Source of the DNA: an uncultured Clostridia bacterium
GTDB lineage: Bacteria; Bacillota; Clostridia; Oscillospirales; Oscillospiraceae
Direction of reading: 5' to 3'
DNA length: 5,240 bases
NCBI GenBank assembly: GCA_946011705.1
Contig: CAMGCA010000162.1
Coordinates: forward strand, 1 to 5,240
Shown one piece after another: positions 1-5,240 of the stretch (positions within the stretch are counted from its first letter, which is position 1; every line of letters begins with the position of its first letter). The translations under genes and the position numbers were made by a program. Under the pieces are notes generated by a model, which saw only the letters and a list, made by a program, of their open reading frames with translations, was not told where the DNA came from and ran no database searches.

Positions 1-627
1 GTGGGGGGTGTCAGAGGTAGGGGGGAGTATACCGGTTCGGTTGGGGGCGTGTATTTCGTGGTTGACGTTGGCAATCTGGTCTCTGCGGCGGACGATCTGC
101 CCTTCCAGGGTTTCCGGCCAGGTTTCTCCGGTGTGGCCCACGATGCCCATGCGGACCTCGTAGGTCAAATTCAGGCCCATACCGTCCTTTTCCAGCACGT
201 CCACCACCCGCAGGCTCTGCTCGTTGTGGCGGAAGGGCTTGCCCATACAAGCGGTCAGCGCCGCTTCTCCGGCGTGGCCGAAGGGGGTATGACCCAGATC
301 GTGGCCCATGGCGATGGCTTCCGACAGATCTTCGTTCAGCCCCAGCGCCCGGGTGATGGTGCCCGCGATGCGGGACACCTCAAGGGTGTGGGTCATGCGG
401 GTGCGGTAGTGGTCGCCCTCGGGCTGCAAAAACACCTGGGTCTTGTGCATCAGCCGGCGGAAGGCCTTGCTGTGGACGATGCGGTCAATGTCCCGCTGGT
501 AGCAGGTGCGCACGTCCTCCTCCCGAGGCTCCTCATACCGGGGACGGCCCCGGCTCCTGTCCGCAAAGGCAGCCAGCGGGTTCAGGCGCTTGTGCTCCAA
601 CCGTTCCAGTTCCTCTTTTACCGTCAT
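1..627 (-). CDS. dgt: dGTPase-like HD-domain triphosphohydrolase, N-terminal part (cut by left edge)
   Basis: The frame opens at ATG 627 and stays open for 209 codons to the window edge, so the C-terminal part is missing; family members of this type are usually around 330-350 residues. The family hydrolyses dGTP to deoxyguanosine and triphosphate, or acts on other dNTPs, in the cytoplasm. Visible HD-phosphohydrolase signatures are [11 protein letters not shown] (57-67), [14 protein letters not shown] (75-88, metal ligand H80), [14 protein letters not shown] (108-121, ligands H109 and D110), FRHNEQSLR (132-140) and TLEGQIVR (173-180), with D183 as the expected last ligand. The start is supported by a GGGGTG Shine-Dalgarno-like run six bases upstream. 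It is co-oriented with yigZ, 120 bp downstream of it across an inverted-repeat element, and no clear promoter of its own is visible. Odd: residues 181-209 (bases 1-87) lose most of the family consensus although the frame stays open. Family assignment is secure; the exact substrate is not. Confidence 0.93.
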   Translation of the reverse strand, partial: MTVKEELERLEHKRLNPLAAFADRSRGRPRYEEPREEDVRTCYQRDIDRIVHSKAFRRLMHKTQVFLQPEGDHYRTRMTHTLEVSRIAGTITRALGLNEDLSEAIAMGHDLGHTPFGHAGEAALTACMGKPFRHNEQSLRVVDVLEKDGMGLNLTYEVRMGIVGHTGETWPETLEGQIVRRRDQIANVNHEIHAPNRTGILPPTSDTPH

Positions 628-644
628 AATAACACCCCGTTGTA

Positions 645-750
645 CAATTGAAAATTGACAATTGACAGTTGACAATTTTCAATTAGGAATCTTGTCGCAT
701 TTTTAATCATCCCCGCAGGGAATTCTTTAATTGTCAATTGTCAATTCTTA
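645..750. repeat. Inverted-repeat element made of TTGACAA heptamers (MITE-like)
   Basis: The left part holds three tandem heptamers, TTGACAA, TTGACAG and TTGACAA (655-675). The right part holds two copies of the complement, TTGTCAA (731-744). The arms 653-667 and 732-746 are a perfect 15-bp inverted repeat, extending inward to 18 of 20 matches (653-672 with 727-746). The left arm also contains its own 12-bp perfect inverted repeat (646-657 with 673-684). The unit fills nearly all the space between yigZ and the dGTPase gene, and its right edge overlaps the yigZ TAA. No open frame is present inside. It resembles small non-coding mobile repeats scattered in intergenic regions, but with one copy in view mobility is inference. 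Confidence 0.7.
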
Positions 751-1371
751 CACTGGAAATGCTTTGTACTCTTGACCAACCTCCATGCCCTCCACGGTTC
801 CGGAGGTCATATCGGTCAGCCGGTCAAGAAATTTCTGGGTCTGGGCTTCCGGAAACAGCAGCTCCAGCTCCACCTCCGCACCGAAATCGGTGCTGCGGAT
901 GATGCCGCCGAAGGCCTCCGCTTCCAGCTTCACCCGCTCGTAGAAGTTGTAGGGACAGGGTACATACAGCACCGTCCACACTCGCTTCATGGATTTGCCC
1001 GCCGCATCCACGGCGATTTTCGCGCCCTTGGTATAGGCCCGCACCAGCCCCCCGGCTCCCAGCAGAATGCCGCCAAAATATCGGGTGACCACGCAGACCA
1101 CATTATATAGACTCTCCCGCTGCAAAACCTGCAGCATGGGCATTCCCGCCGTACCTCCAGGCTCGCCGTCATCGGAAAACCGCACCGCGCCGTCCCGGAT
1201 GATGTAGGCCCAGCAGTTATGGGTGGCGTCATAGTGCTGCTTTTTCATCTCCTGAATCTTAGCCAGAGCTTCCTCCTCGGTTTCCACAGGCCAGATTCTG
1301 CCGATAAAGCGGGACTTTTTCTCGATGAACTCCGCTTCCCCGAATTGGGTGGGGACAAGGTATTCGTCCAC
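748..1371 (-). CDS. yigZ: YigZ/IMPACT family protein (UPF0029)
   Basis: The product has 207 residues, the usual length for bacterial YigZ (YvyE in Bacillus). The N-terminal UPF0029/IMPACT domain shows KKSRFIG (18-24), RFSDDGEPGGTAGMPML (64-80) and VVTRYFGGILLGAGGLVRA (94-112), the family signatures. The remainder, about 137-192, fits the C-terminal ferredoxin-like DUF1949 domain. The eukaryotic relative IMPACT regulates the eIF2-alpha kinase Gcn2; the bacterial role is poorly defined, with a link to nucleic-acid or ribosome-associated functions suggested only by structure. The start is GTG at 1371, chosen because AAGGAG lies seven bases upstream and the family N-terminus (hydrophilic residues, then a short EAEFIEKKSRF segment) fits. 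It begins one base after the hflX stop, so translational coupling is likely. Family assignment is very sure; function is not. Confidence 0.95.
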   Translation of the reverse strand: MDEYLVPTQFGEAEFIEKKSRFIGRIWPVETEEEALAKIQEMKKQHYDATHNCWAYIIRDGAVRFSDDGEPGGTAGMPMLQVLQRESLYNVVCVVTRYFGGILLGAGGLVRAYTKGAKIAVDAAGKSMKRVWTVLYVPCPYNFYERVKLEAEAFGGIIRSTDFGAEVELELLFPEAQTQKFLDRLTDMTSGTVEGMEVGQEYKAFPV

Positions 1372-1372
1372 G

Positions 1373-2641
1373 TCAGCACTCCTTCACAACGTACTCCCGG
1401 AGCCGTCCAAAGAGGATGGCGTCCAGAACCGTCTCCACCTCGATGCCCGCATCGGTGTACTCCACTTTTTTCACCTGGGCGTTGTCGTGGAGGGTCTCCA
1501 CCATGCCGCCCTTGGCATAGGGGAAACGCAGAATCACATGGTGCCGGGAATGGCCCAGCGCTTCCTCAATGGCTTTCAGCAGGCCGTCCATATTCTTGCC
1601 CTTTTTGGCGGAGATGGCAACACAGTCCTTGCCCACGGGTATGTCCTCGGAATAGACAAGATCCGCCTTGTTATAGCACCGCAAGACGGGAGTATCCGGC
1701 TTTGCCAGCTTGGCGATGAGCCTGTCCACCACCGCTGCATGGGCTTCCAGATCAGGGTCGGATACATCGATGACATGGAGCAGCAAATCCGCGTATTCCA
1801 GCTCCTCCAGCGTGGCGTGGAAGGCGTTCACCAGATGGTGGGGAAGCTTGGCAATGAAACCGACGGTATCGGACAGAATCACGTCCAGATTGTCGGAAAC
1901 CGTCAACTGCCGGGAGGTGGTATCCAGCGTATCGAACAGCCGGTTGTTAGCGGGAATGCCCGCATTTGTCAGCTGGTTCAACAGGGTGGACTTGCCCGCG
2001 TTGGTATAGCCCACGATGGCCACCACGGGAATGGCATTTTTCATTCTCCGCTCCCGCTGGACGGCACGAACCTTGCGCACCTGCTCCAGCTCGTCCTCCA
2101 GCCGGGCAATCCGCTCCCGGATGTGACGGCGGTCGGTTTCCAGCTTGGTTTCGCCGGGGCCTCGGGTGCCGATTCCGCCGCCCTGCCGGGACAGGCTCAC
2201 GCCCATGCCGGAAAGTCGGGGCAAAAGATACTTATACTGGGCCAATTCAACCTGTAAGCGGCCCTCTTTCGTCTTGGCCCGCTGGGCAAAGATGTCCAGA
2301 ATCAGGGCGCTGCGGTCCAATACCGTCACACCGATAATCTCTTCCAGCGCCCGGATGTTTCCGGGAGACAGCTCGTTGTCGAAGATCACCATGGTGGACG
2401 CGGTGGCCTCCACCAGCATCCGTACCTCCTGGGCTTTCCCCTCGCCGATGAAGCTGTGGGAATCGGGGGTGTGGCGGTTTTGCAGCACCTTGCCGGTGCA
2501 GAAGCCTCCGGCGGTTTCCAGCAGATCTTCCAGTTCTTCCAGAGATTCCGCAGTGGCGGTCTGCTCCGCCGTGAAGCAGTCGGCGTTCAGGCCCACCAAA
2601 ACTGCCCGCTCCTGTACTTTCTCGTCAAAATTTGATTCCAT
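1373..2641 (-). CDS. hflX: GTPase HflX
   Basis: This 422-residue protein has the full HflX length (E. coli about 426). HflX is a ribosome-associated GTPase that binds the 50S subunit and splits stalled or hibernating 70S ribosomes, notably under heat or antibiotic stress. The N-terminal HflX domain and linker (about 1-200) include the hallmark glycine-rich stretch GGGIGTRGPGETKLETDRR (154-172), followed by a helical, charged coiled-coil-like arm (about 173-202). The G domain shows G1 GYTNAGKS (211-218), switch I LFDTLDTTSRQL (235-246), G3 DTVGF (258-262), G4 NKAD (324-327) and G5 SAKKG (344-348). All nucleotide-binding motifs are intact. ATG 2641 is preceded by GGAGG with four bases between. 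A dedicated promoter lies just upstream and yigZ follows after one base, so the unit is hflX-yigZ, possibly reading on into the dGTPase gene. Confidence 0.98.
   Translation of the reverse strand: MESNFDEKVQERAVLVGLNADCFTAEQTATAESLEELEDLLETAGGFCTGKVLQNRHTPDSHSFIGEGKAQEVRMLVEATASTMVIFDNELSPGNIRALEEIIGVTVLDRSALILDIFAQRAKTKEGRLQVELAQYKYLLPRLSGMGVSLSRQGGGIGTRGPGETKLETDRRHIRERIARLEDELEQVRKVRAVQRERRMKNAIPVVAIVGYTNAGKSTLLNQLTNAGIPANNRLFDTLDTTSRQLTVSDNLDVILSDTVGFIAKLPHHLVNAFHATLEELEYADLLLHVIDVSDPDLEAHAAVVDRLIAKLAKPDTPVLRCYNKADLVYSEDIPVGKDCVAISAKKGKNMDGLLKAIEEALGHSRHHVILRFPYAKGGMVETLHDNAQVKKVEYTDAGIEVETVLDAILFGRLREYVVKEC
1380..1385 (-). promoter_or_regulatory. Shine-Dalgarno of yigZ inside the hflX coding end
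   Basis: On the minus strand the last hflX codons read GTG AAG GAG TGC TGA, followed by C and the GTG start of yigZ. The AAGGAG doubles as codons for the penultimate Lys-Glu of HflX and as the ribosome binding site of yigZ, with seven bases to the start. This decides the GTG start and implies coupled translation of the two genes. Confidence 0.8.
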
Positions 2642-2668
2642 AGTACCTCCAAAGATACATTATTTTTT

Positions 2669-2698
2669 AGTATACCACACAAAGCACCGGGCGGACAA
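2669..2698 (-). promoter_or_regulatory. Predicted sigma-A promoter of hflX
   Basis: On the minus strand a -35 box TTGTCC (2698-2693) is followed by an 18-base spacer and a -10 box TATACT (2674-2669). TGG directly before the -10 gives an extended TGn element. Transcription would start near 2662, leaving a leader of about 20 bases that carries the GGAGG site. It sits just beyond the rpmE terminator, so hflX-yigZ is transcribed independently of rpmE. Confidence 0.72.
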
Positions 2699-2718
2699 CT
2701 GTTTTTGTCTGAAAAAGC

Positions 2719-2752
2719 AAAAAATCCGCACCACGGTAATCCGTAGTGCGGA
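2719..2752 (-). terminator. Intrinsic terminator of rpmE
   Basis: Minus-strand RNA forms a stem of TCCGCAC (2752-2746) with GTGCGGA (2731-2725). It continues past one mismatch as a 4-bp upper stem (2744-2741 with 2736-2733) closed by a 4-base loop. A run of six U (2724-2719) follows at once. It begins about 10 bases after the rpmE stop codon. This is a textbook Rho-independent terminator. Confidence 0.9.
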
Positions 2753-2762
2753 ATTTCTGCTC

Positions 2763-2963
2763 TTACTTCAGGCCAAAACGCTTGTTGAAGCGATCAACAC
2801 GTCCACCGGTGTCAACCAGCTTCTGCTTGCCGGTATAGAAAGGGTGGCACTTGGAGCAGATCTCAACACGAATGTCCTTCTTGGTAGAACCAGTGGTAAA
2901 GACATTGCCGCAGGCACAGCGGATGGTGGTCTGTTCGTACTTGGGATGGATACCTTCCTTCAT
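2763..2963 (-). CDS. rpmE: 50S ribosomal protein L31, zinc-binding (C+) type
   Basis: The 66-residue product is a complete L31, from MKEGIHPKY to the basic C-terminus [13 protein letters not shown]31 sits at the central protuberance of the 50S subunit and bridges to the 30S head. The zinc ligands C16, C18, C36 and C39 (CAC and CSKC) are all present, so this is the C+ form rather than the zinc-free paralogue made under zinc starvation. An in-frame GTG at 2972 would add three residues, but I prefer ATG 2963: the family starts at MKEGIHP, and AGAGGT lies seven bases upstream of this ATG, leaving almost no room before the GTG. It is monocistronic, with its own promoter and leader upstream and an intrinsic terminator right after it. 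Confidence 0.98.
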   Translation of the reverse strand: MKEGIHPKYEQTTIRCACGNVFTTGSTKKDIRVEICSKCHPFYTGKQKLVDTGGRVDRFNKRFGLK

Positions 2964-2990
2964 TTCGTTCACCTCTTTCGTATCAGTTAA

Positions 2991-3006
2991 AGGGCATAAA
3001 TGCCCT
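2991..3006 (-). promoter_or_regulatory. Hairpin in the rpmE leader (candidate autoregulatory site)
   Basis: The palindrome AGGGCATTTATGCCCT forms a 6- to 7-bp stem with a very short loop in the predicted leader of about 60 bases. It lies some 28 bases upstream of the ATG and about 17 bases after the predicted transcript start. No U-run follows that would make it a good terminator. L31 mRNAs in several bacterial groups carry structured leaders proposed to bind the protein, so an L31-responsive role is plausible but not shown by the sequence. Confidence 0.45.
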
Positions 3007-3029
3007 AAGCAATCTTCAATCGCCCGGAT

Positions 3030-3058
3030 ATCATATCACAAGCAGGGCAAGAATGCAA
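3030..3058 (-). promoter_or_regulatory. Predicted sigma-A promoter of rpmE
   Basis: On the minus strand TTGCAT (3058-3053), a 17-base spacer and TATGAT (3035-3030) form a near-consensus promoter, with TGA before the -10 as an extended element. Transcription would start near 3023, giving a leader of about 60 bases. The strength fits a ribosomal protein gene. Confidence 0.8.
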
Positions 3059-3089
3059 GCATTATTTTCAGTTTTTTTGAAAATTCCTG

Positions 3090-4313
3090 TCAGAATGCCC
3101 AGTTGCCGTTACGGAACACGGGAACAACCCGGCCGTCCTCGCAGATCGCGTCAATATTCATGGTGTCGCAGCCGATCATGAAGTCCTCGTGGTTCATGGA
3201 ATCGTTGACGCCCAGCACCCGGCACTCCTCCAACGTCCGGTTCTGGAAATCGGAGATGGTATCGGCGAAGCCGAAGCCCAGGGCCAGATGGCAGGCGGCG
3301 TTCTCGTCGAACAGGGTGTTGTAGAACAGCAGGCCGCTTTCGGCAATGGGGCTCTTCTGGGGTACCAGCGCGCACTCTCCAAGGTATGCCGCGCCCTCGT
3401 CCATGGAAATCATGGTGCAGAGCAGTTCCTCACCCTTTTCCGCCTTGGCCTCCACGGCCCTGCCGTTTTCAAAGCGGATGGAGAAATTCTCGATGAGCTG
3501 TCCCTCATAGCTCAGGGGCTTGGTGGCATAGACGATGCCTTCGGCGCAGCCCTTCTTCGGAGAGATGAAGCACTCCTCGGAGGGAATGTTGGGGTTGAAG
3601 GCAATCCCCTGCAAGCTCACCTCTCTGCCGCCGCACCAGCGGGCCTCGGAAATCATACCCACGGTGAGATCGGTGCCGTTTTCGGCGGTGTAGTGCAGGC
3701 TCTGAATGCGCAGGCTGTTGAGGTAATCACACCGGGCTTTCAGGTCGGCGTTGTGGGCTTCCCAGGCGGCGATGGGGTCGTCGGTGACCCGGGAGGTAAA
3801 GAGAATGGCCTCCCACAGCTTTTCCACGGCGGTGCTGGCGCGCATACCGGGGAACACCTTCTTGGCCCACGCCTCACCGGGCACGGCGGCACTGCACCAC
3901 TGATCCCGGTTCTCCCGGCGATCCCGGTAAGGCTTGATAATGGGGTAGCGCATCTGGCGGGCTTTGGCGGCCTTCTCCATGTTGACACCCTTCAGGCCGT
4001 CGGGATCCTCGGATTCCAGATAGATCCGGCAGGGCAAAGCCTCGCAGAAGTGCTCCTGACGGGCTTTCTCCCACTCCTCAACGGTGCCCAGCGTCTTCAG
4101 GCTCTGATAGCGGACGGCCAGCTTTTCCAGAGGCTGGTAGGCCCATTCCACAACGACCTTTTTCGCCTTGGCCTTGTAGGCTTCCTCAACCACCATCTGA
4201 ACAAACTCCGGCTGGTCAAGGCCCGCATAGATCATGACCTCCTGTCCCTTCTGGACATTGACGCCGCAGCGGACGATCAATCGGGCGTATTCCCTTAAAG
4301 CAGTCTTTTTCAT
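3090..4313 (-). CDS. M29-family metallo-aminopeptidase (AmpS/aminopeptidase T type)
   Basis: The 407-residue product has the normal length for peptidase family M29, cytoplasmic two-metal exopeptidases that remove N-terminal residues from peptides. The N-terminal domain (about 1-190) begins LREYARLIVRCGVNVQKGQ, as in the family. The catalytic domain shows all expected metal-ligand motifs in order: NIPSEECFISP (242-252, ligand E247), GECALVP (312-318, E313), ENAACHLALG (337-346, H342) and NHEDFMIG (374-381, H375 and D377). These sit at a constant offset of three from the ligand numbering I recall for Thermus aminopeptidase T. ATG 4313 is preceded by AAGGAG with eight bases between. The gene has its own promoter, divergent from the methyltransferase gene, and is followed by the rpmE promoter region with no convincing terminator between. 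No signal peptide is seen. Family and active-site integrity are secure; peptide preference is unknown. Confidence 0.96.
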   Translation of the reverse strand: MKKTALREYARLIVRCGVNVQKGQEVMIYAGLDQPEFVQMVVEEAYKAKAKKVVVEWAYQPLEKLAVRYQSLKTLGTVEEWEKARQEHFCEALPCRIYLESEDPDGLKGVNMEKAAKARQMRYPIIKPYRDRRENRDQWCSAAVPGEAWAKKVFPGMRASTAVEKLWEAILFTSRVTDDPIAAWEAHNADLKARCDYLNSLRIQSLHYTAENGTDLTVGMISEARWCGGREVSLQGIAFNPNIPSEECFISPKKGCAEGIVYATKPLSYEGQLIENFSIRFENGRAVEAKAEKGEELLCTMISMDEGAAYLGECALVPQKSPIAESGLLFYNTLFDENAACHLALGFGFADTISDFQNRTLEECRVLGVNDSMNHEDFMIGCDTMNIDAICEDGRVVPVFRNGNWAF

Positions 4314-4343
4314 ATGCTGTGCTCCTTTTCGTAGTCTTTTGCT

Positions 4344-4372
4344 ATGGTAACAGATTTTGCCGCAAAGGTCAA
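4344..4372 (-). promoter_or_regulatory. Predicted promoter of the M29 aminopeptidase gene
   Basis: On the minus strand TTGACC (4372-4367), a 17-base spacer and TACCAT (4349-4344) form the promoter, with TGT before the -10 giving an extended TGn element. The start near 4337 gives a leader of about 24 bases containing the AAGGAG site. Its -35 box faces the plus-strand -35 box only 5 bp away. Confidence 0.7.
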
Positions 4373-4377
4373 GACGG

Positions 4378-4406
4378 TTGAATTGTTCACAAATTTGATA
4401 TATAAT
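4378..4406 (+). promoter_or_regulatory. Predicted promoter of the homocysteine methyltransferase gene
   Basis: TTGAAT (4378-4383), a 17-base spacer and a perfect TATAAT (4401-4406) match the sigma-A consensus. The start near 4413 leaves a leader of about 28 bases, too short for a SAM riboswitch or T-box, so methionine-responsive control would have to act through a protein or elsewhere. Confidence 0.78.
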
Positions 4407-4440
4407 GGTTCCGTTATATTATGGAATGCGAGGGATATTT

Positions 4441-5240
4441 ATGCTGACACGGGAACAGTTACAGCAAAAAATCGCGGGCGGCGTGCGGATTCTGGACGGG
4501 GCTACCGGCTCCAATCTGCGCAACGCCGGTATGCCCAAGGGCTGCTGCGCAGAGGAATGGATTCTCGCGAACCCCGAGCCGCTGGTAGCTTTGCAGCGGG
4601 CCTATGCGGAAGCCGGCTCGCACATTATCTACGCCCCCACCTTTCAGGCCCAGCCCATCGCGCTGAAGGCAGTGGGCCTGGATGCTCAGACAGAGCGGAT
4701 CAATGAAGCCTTGGTGGCCCTGTCCCGGTCTGCCGCCCCCGGCTGTCTGATTGCCGGAGACCTCACCACTCTGGCCACCTTCTGCAACAGCTGGGACGCC
4801 GAGTCCTTTGATCTGCTGGTGGAGAACTACCGCCGCCAGATTCGCGGTCTCATTGATGGCGGGGCGGATCTTCTCATCGGCGAGACGCTGCTGTACCAGC
4901 AGGAGGCGGAAGCCATCCTCTGCGCCGCTGAACTGGAGGGCGCGGGGGCTGCCATGTACAGCTTTACCATGCAGCCCGACGGCTCCCTGCTGTCCGGCGC
5001 GGACGCGGGAAAGGCCCTGAAATCCCTGGAGGATTCCGGCGCTGCGGCGGTGGGCTTTAACTGCGTGGCAGCGGATATGATGACCCCCTATCTTGTCACC
5101 AAGCTGCGGCGCAGTGTGAAAATCCCTCTGATCTGCAAGCCCAACGCCGGTGTTCCCACCATCGGGGACGACGGAATTGCTGTCTATTCCCAGACTCCGG
5201 CGGAATTCGCCGAGGTCATGGGGCAGTGCAGAGATAACGG
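4441..5240 (+). CDS. Homocysteine S-methyltransferase domain protein, N-terminal part (cut by right edge)
   Basis: The frame opens at ATG 4441, preceded by GAGGG with six bases between, and remains open for 266 codons to the edge. It matches the S-methyl_trans (Pcf02574-type homocysteine-binding barrel) fold: RILDGATGSNL (16-26), AYAEAGSHIIYAPTF (54-68, where the family has a NTF-like strand end), AGDLTT (105-110), GGADLLIGET (140-149), YSFTM (173-177) and GFNC (205-208), whose C208 is the first zinc ligand. PNAGVPT (234-240) follows. The second and third cysteines, normally a GGCC motif further on, lie beyond the window. The domain transfers a methyl group to homocysteine to make methionine. 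The fragment cannot show whether this is a short single-domain enzyme, a MetH-type cobalamin methionine synthase or a fusion with MTHFR. The N-terminal region has an unusual Cys pair (C35, C36). Family assignment is firm; the exact enzyme is open. Confidence 0.93.
   Translation, partial: MLTREQLQQKIAGGVRILDGATGSNLRNAGMPKGCCAEEWILANPEPLVALQRAYAEAGSHIIYAPTFQAQPIALKAVGLDAQTERINEALVALSRSAAPGCLIAGDLTTLATFCNSWDAESFDLLVENYRRQIRGLIDGGADLLIGETLLYQQEAEAILCAAELEGAGAAMYSFTMQPDGSLLSGADAGKALKSLEDSGAAAVGFNCVAADMMTPYLVTKLRRSVKIPLICKPNAGVPTIGDDGIAVYSQTPAEFAEVMGQCRDN

Noticed and set aside
1..651. A 216-codon open frame on the plus strand at the left edge
   Set aside because: It is antisense to the dGTPase gene, which carries the HD motifs; the plus-strand product has no recognisable family.
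628..747. TTGACA boxes in the repeat as promoter elements for the dGTPase gene
   Set aside because: Minus-strand TTGACA hexamers at 744-739 and 737-732 have no acceptable -10 sequence at 16-18 bp, and the other TTGTCA-like boxes also lack a good partner. Read-through from hflX-yigZ is simpler.
1325..2257. A 310-codon open frame on the plus strand, with a further 281-codon frame at 2145-2990
   Set aside because: Both lie antisense to hflX, the latter also to rpmE. Their composition is that of reverse-strand shadows, with no family signature and no convincing ribosome site.
2964..2972. GTG at 2972 as the start of L31
   Set aside because: The Shine-Dalgarno AGAGGT would nearly touch it, while ATG 2963 has seven-base spacing and gives the canonical MKEGIHP start.
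3064..3084. AT-rich hairpin after the aminopeptidase stop as a possible terminator
   Set aside because: The 7-bp stem has a single G-C pair, and on the minus strand the T-rich tract does not follow the stem, so it is unlikely to terminate transcription.
3189..4298. A 369-codon open frame on the plus strand
   Set aside because: It is exactly antisense to the M29 aminopeptidase, whose catalytic motifs are all intact. The translation has no recognisable domain, and long antisense frames are common opposite GC-rich codons.

Overview
The window looks like an ordinary housekeeping stretch from a fairly GC-rich Gram-positive bacterium. It is most likely a gut-type member of the Clostridia (Oscillospiraceae-like), but that placement is inference. 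The support is the strong Shine-Dalgarno sites (GGAGG, AAGGAG), sigma-A-type promoters, a zinc-binding (C+) L31, a Firmicute-style dGTPase and M29 aminopeptidase, and a homocysteine methyltransferase domain of the type I associate with these gut anaerobes.

Layout, right to left on the minus strand: an M29 metallo-aminopeptidase (4313-3090) is followed by rpmE for ribosomal protein L31 (2963-2763). rpmE has its own promoter, a short leader with a hairpin, and a clear intrinsic terminator. Next come hflX (2641-1373), with its own extended -10 promoter, and yigZ (1371-748), which begins one base after the hflX stop and has its Shine-Dalgarno inside the hflX coding end. A 106-bp inverted-repeat element built from TTGACAA heptamers (645-750) touches the yigZ stop codon. 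Beyond it lies the N-terminal part of a dGTPase (627 to the left edge). On the plus strand a homocysteine S-methyltransferase gene starts at 4441 and leaves by the right edge. It is divergent from the aminopeptidase, and the two predicted promoters have -35 boxes only 5 bp apart.

The two edge genes (dGTPase and homocysteine methyltransferase) are open reading frames cut by the window. Several long open frames antisense to the real genes, up to 369 codons, are shadows.

The minus-strand genes touch translation and ribosome upkeep (L31, HflX ribosome-splitting GTPase, YigZ/IMPACT family), peptide turnover and dNTP control. I found no phage, CRISPR, defence or biosynthetic cluster and no convincing undescribed system. 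The points most worth a second look are the heptamer inverted-repeat element, the abrupt loss of conserved residues in the dGTPase over the first 87 bases (possibly low-quality sequence at a contig end), the back-to-back divergent promoters, and the L31 leader hairpin.
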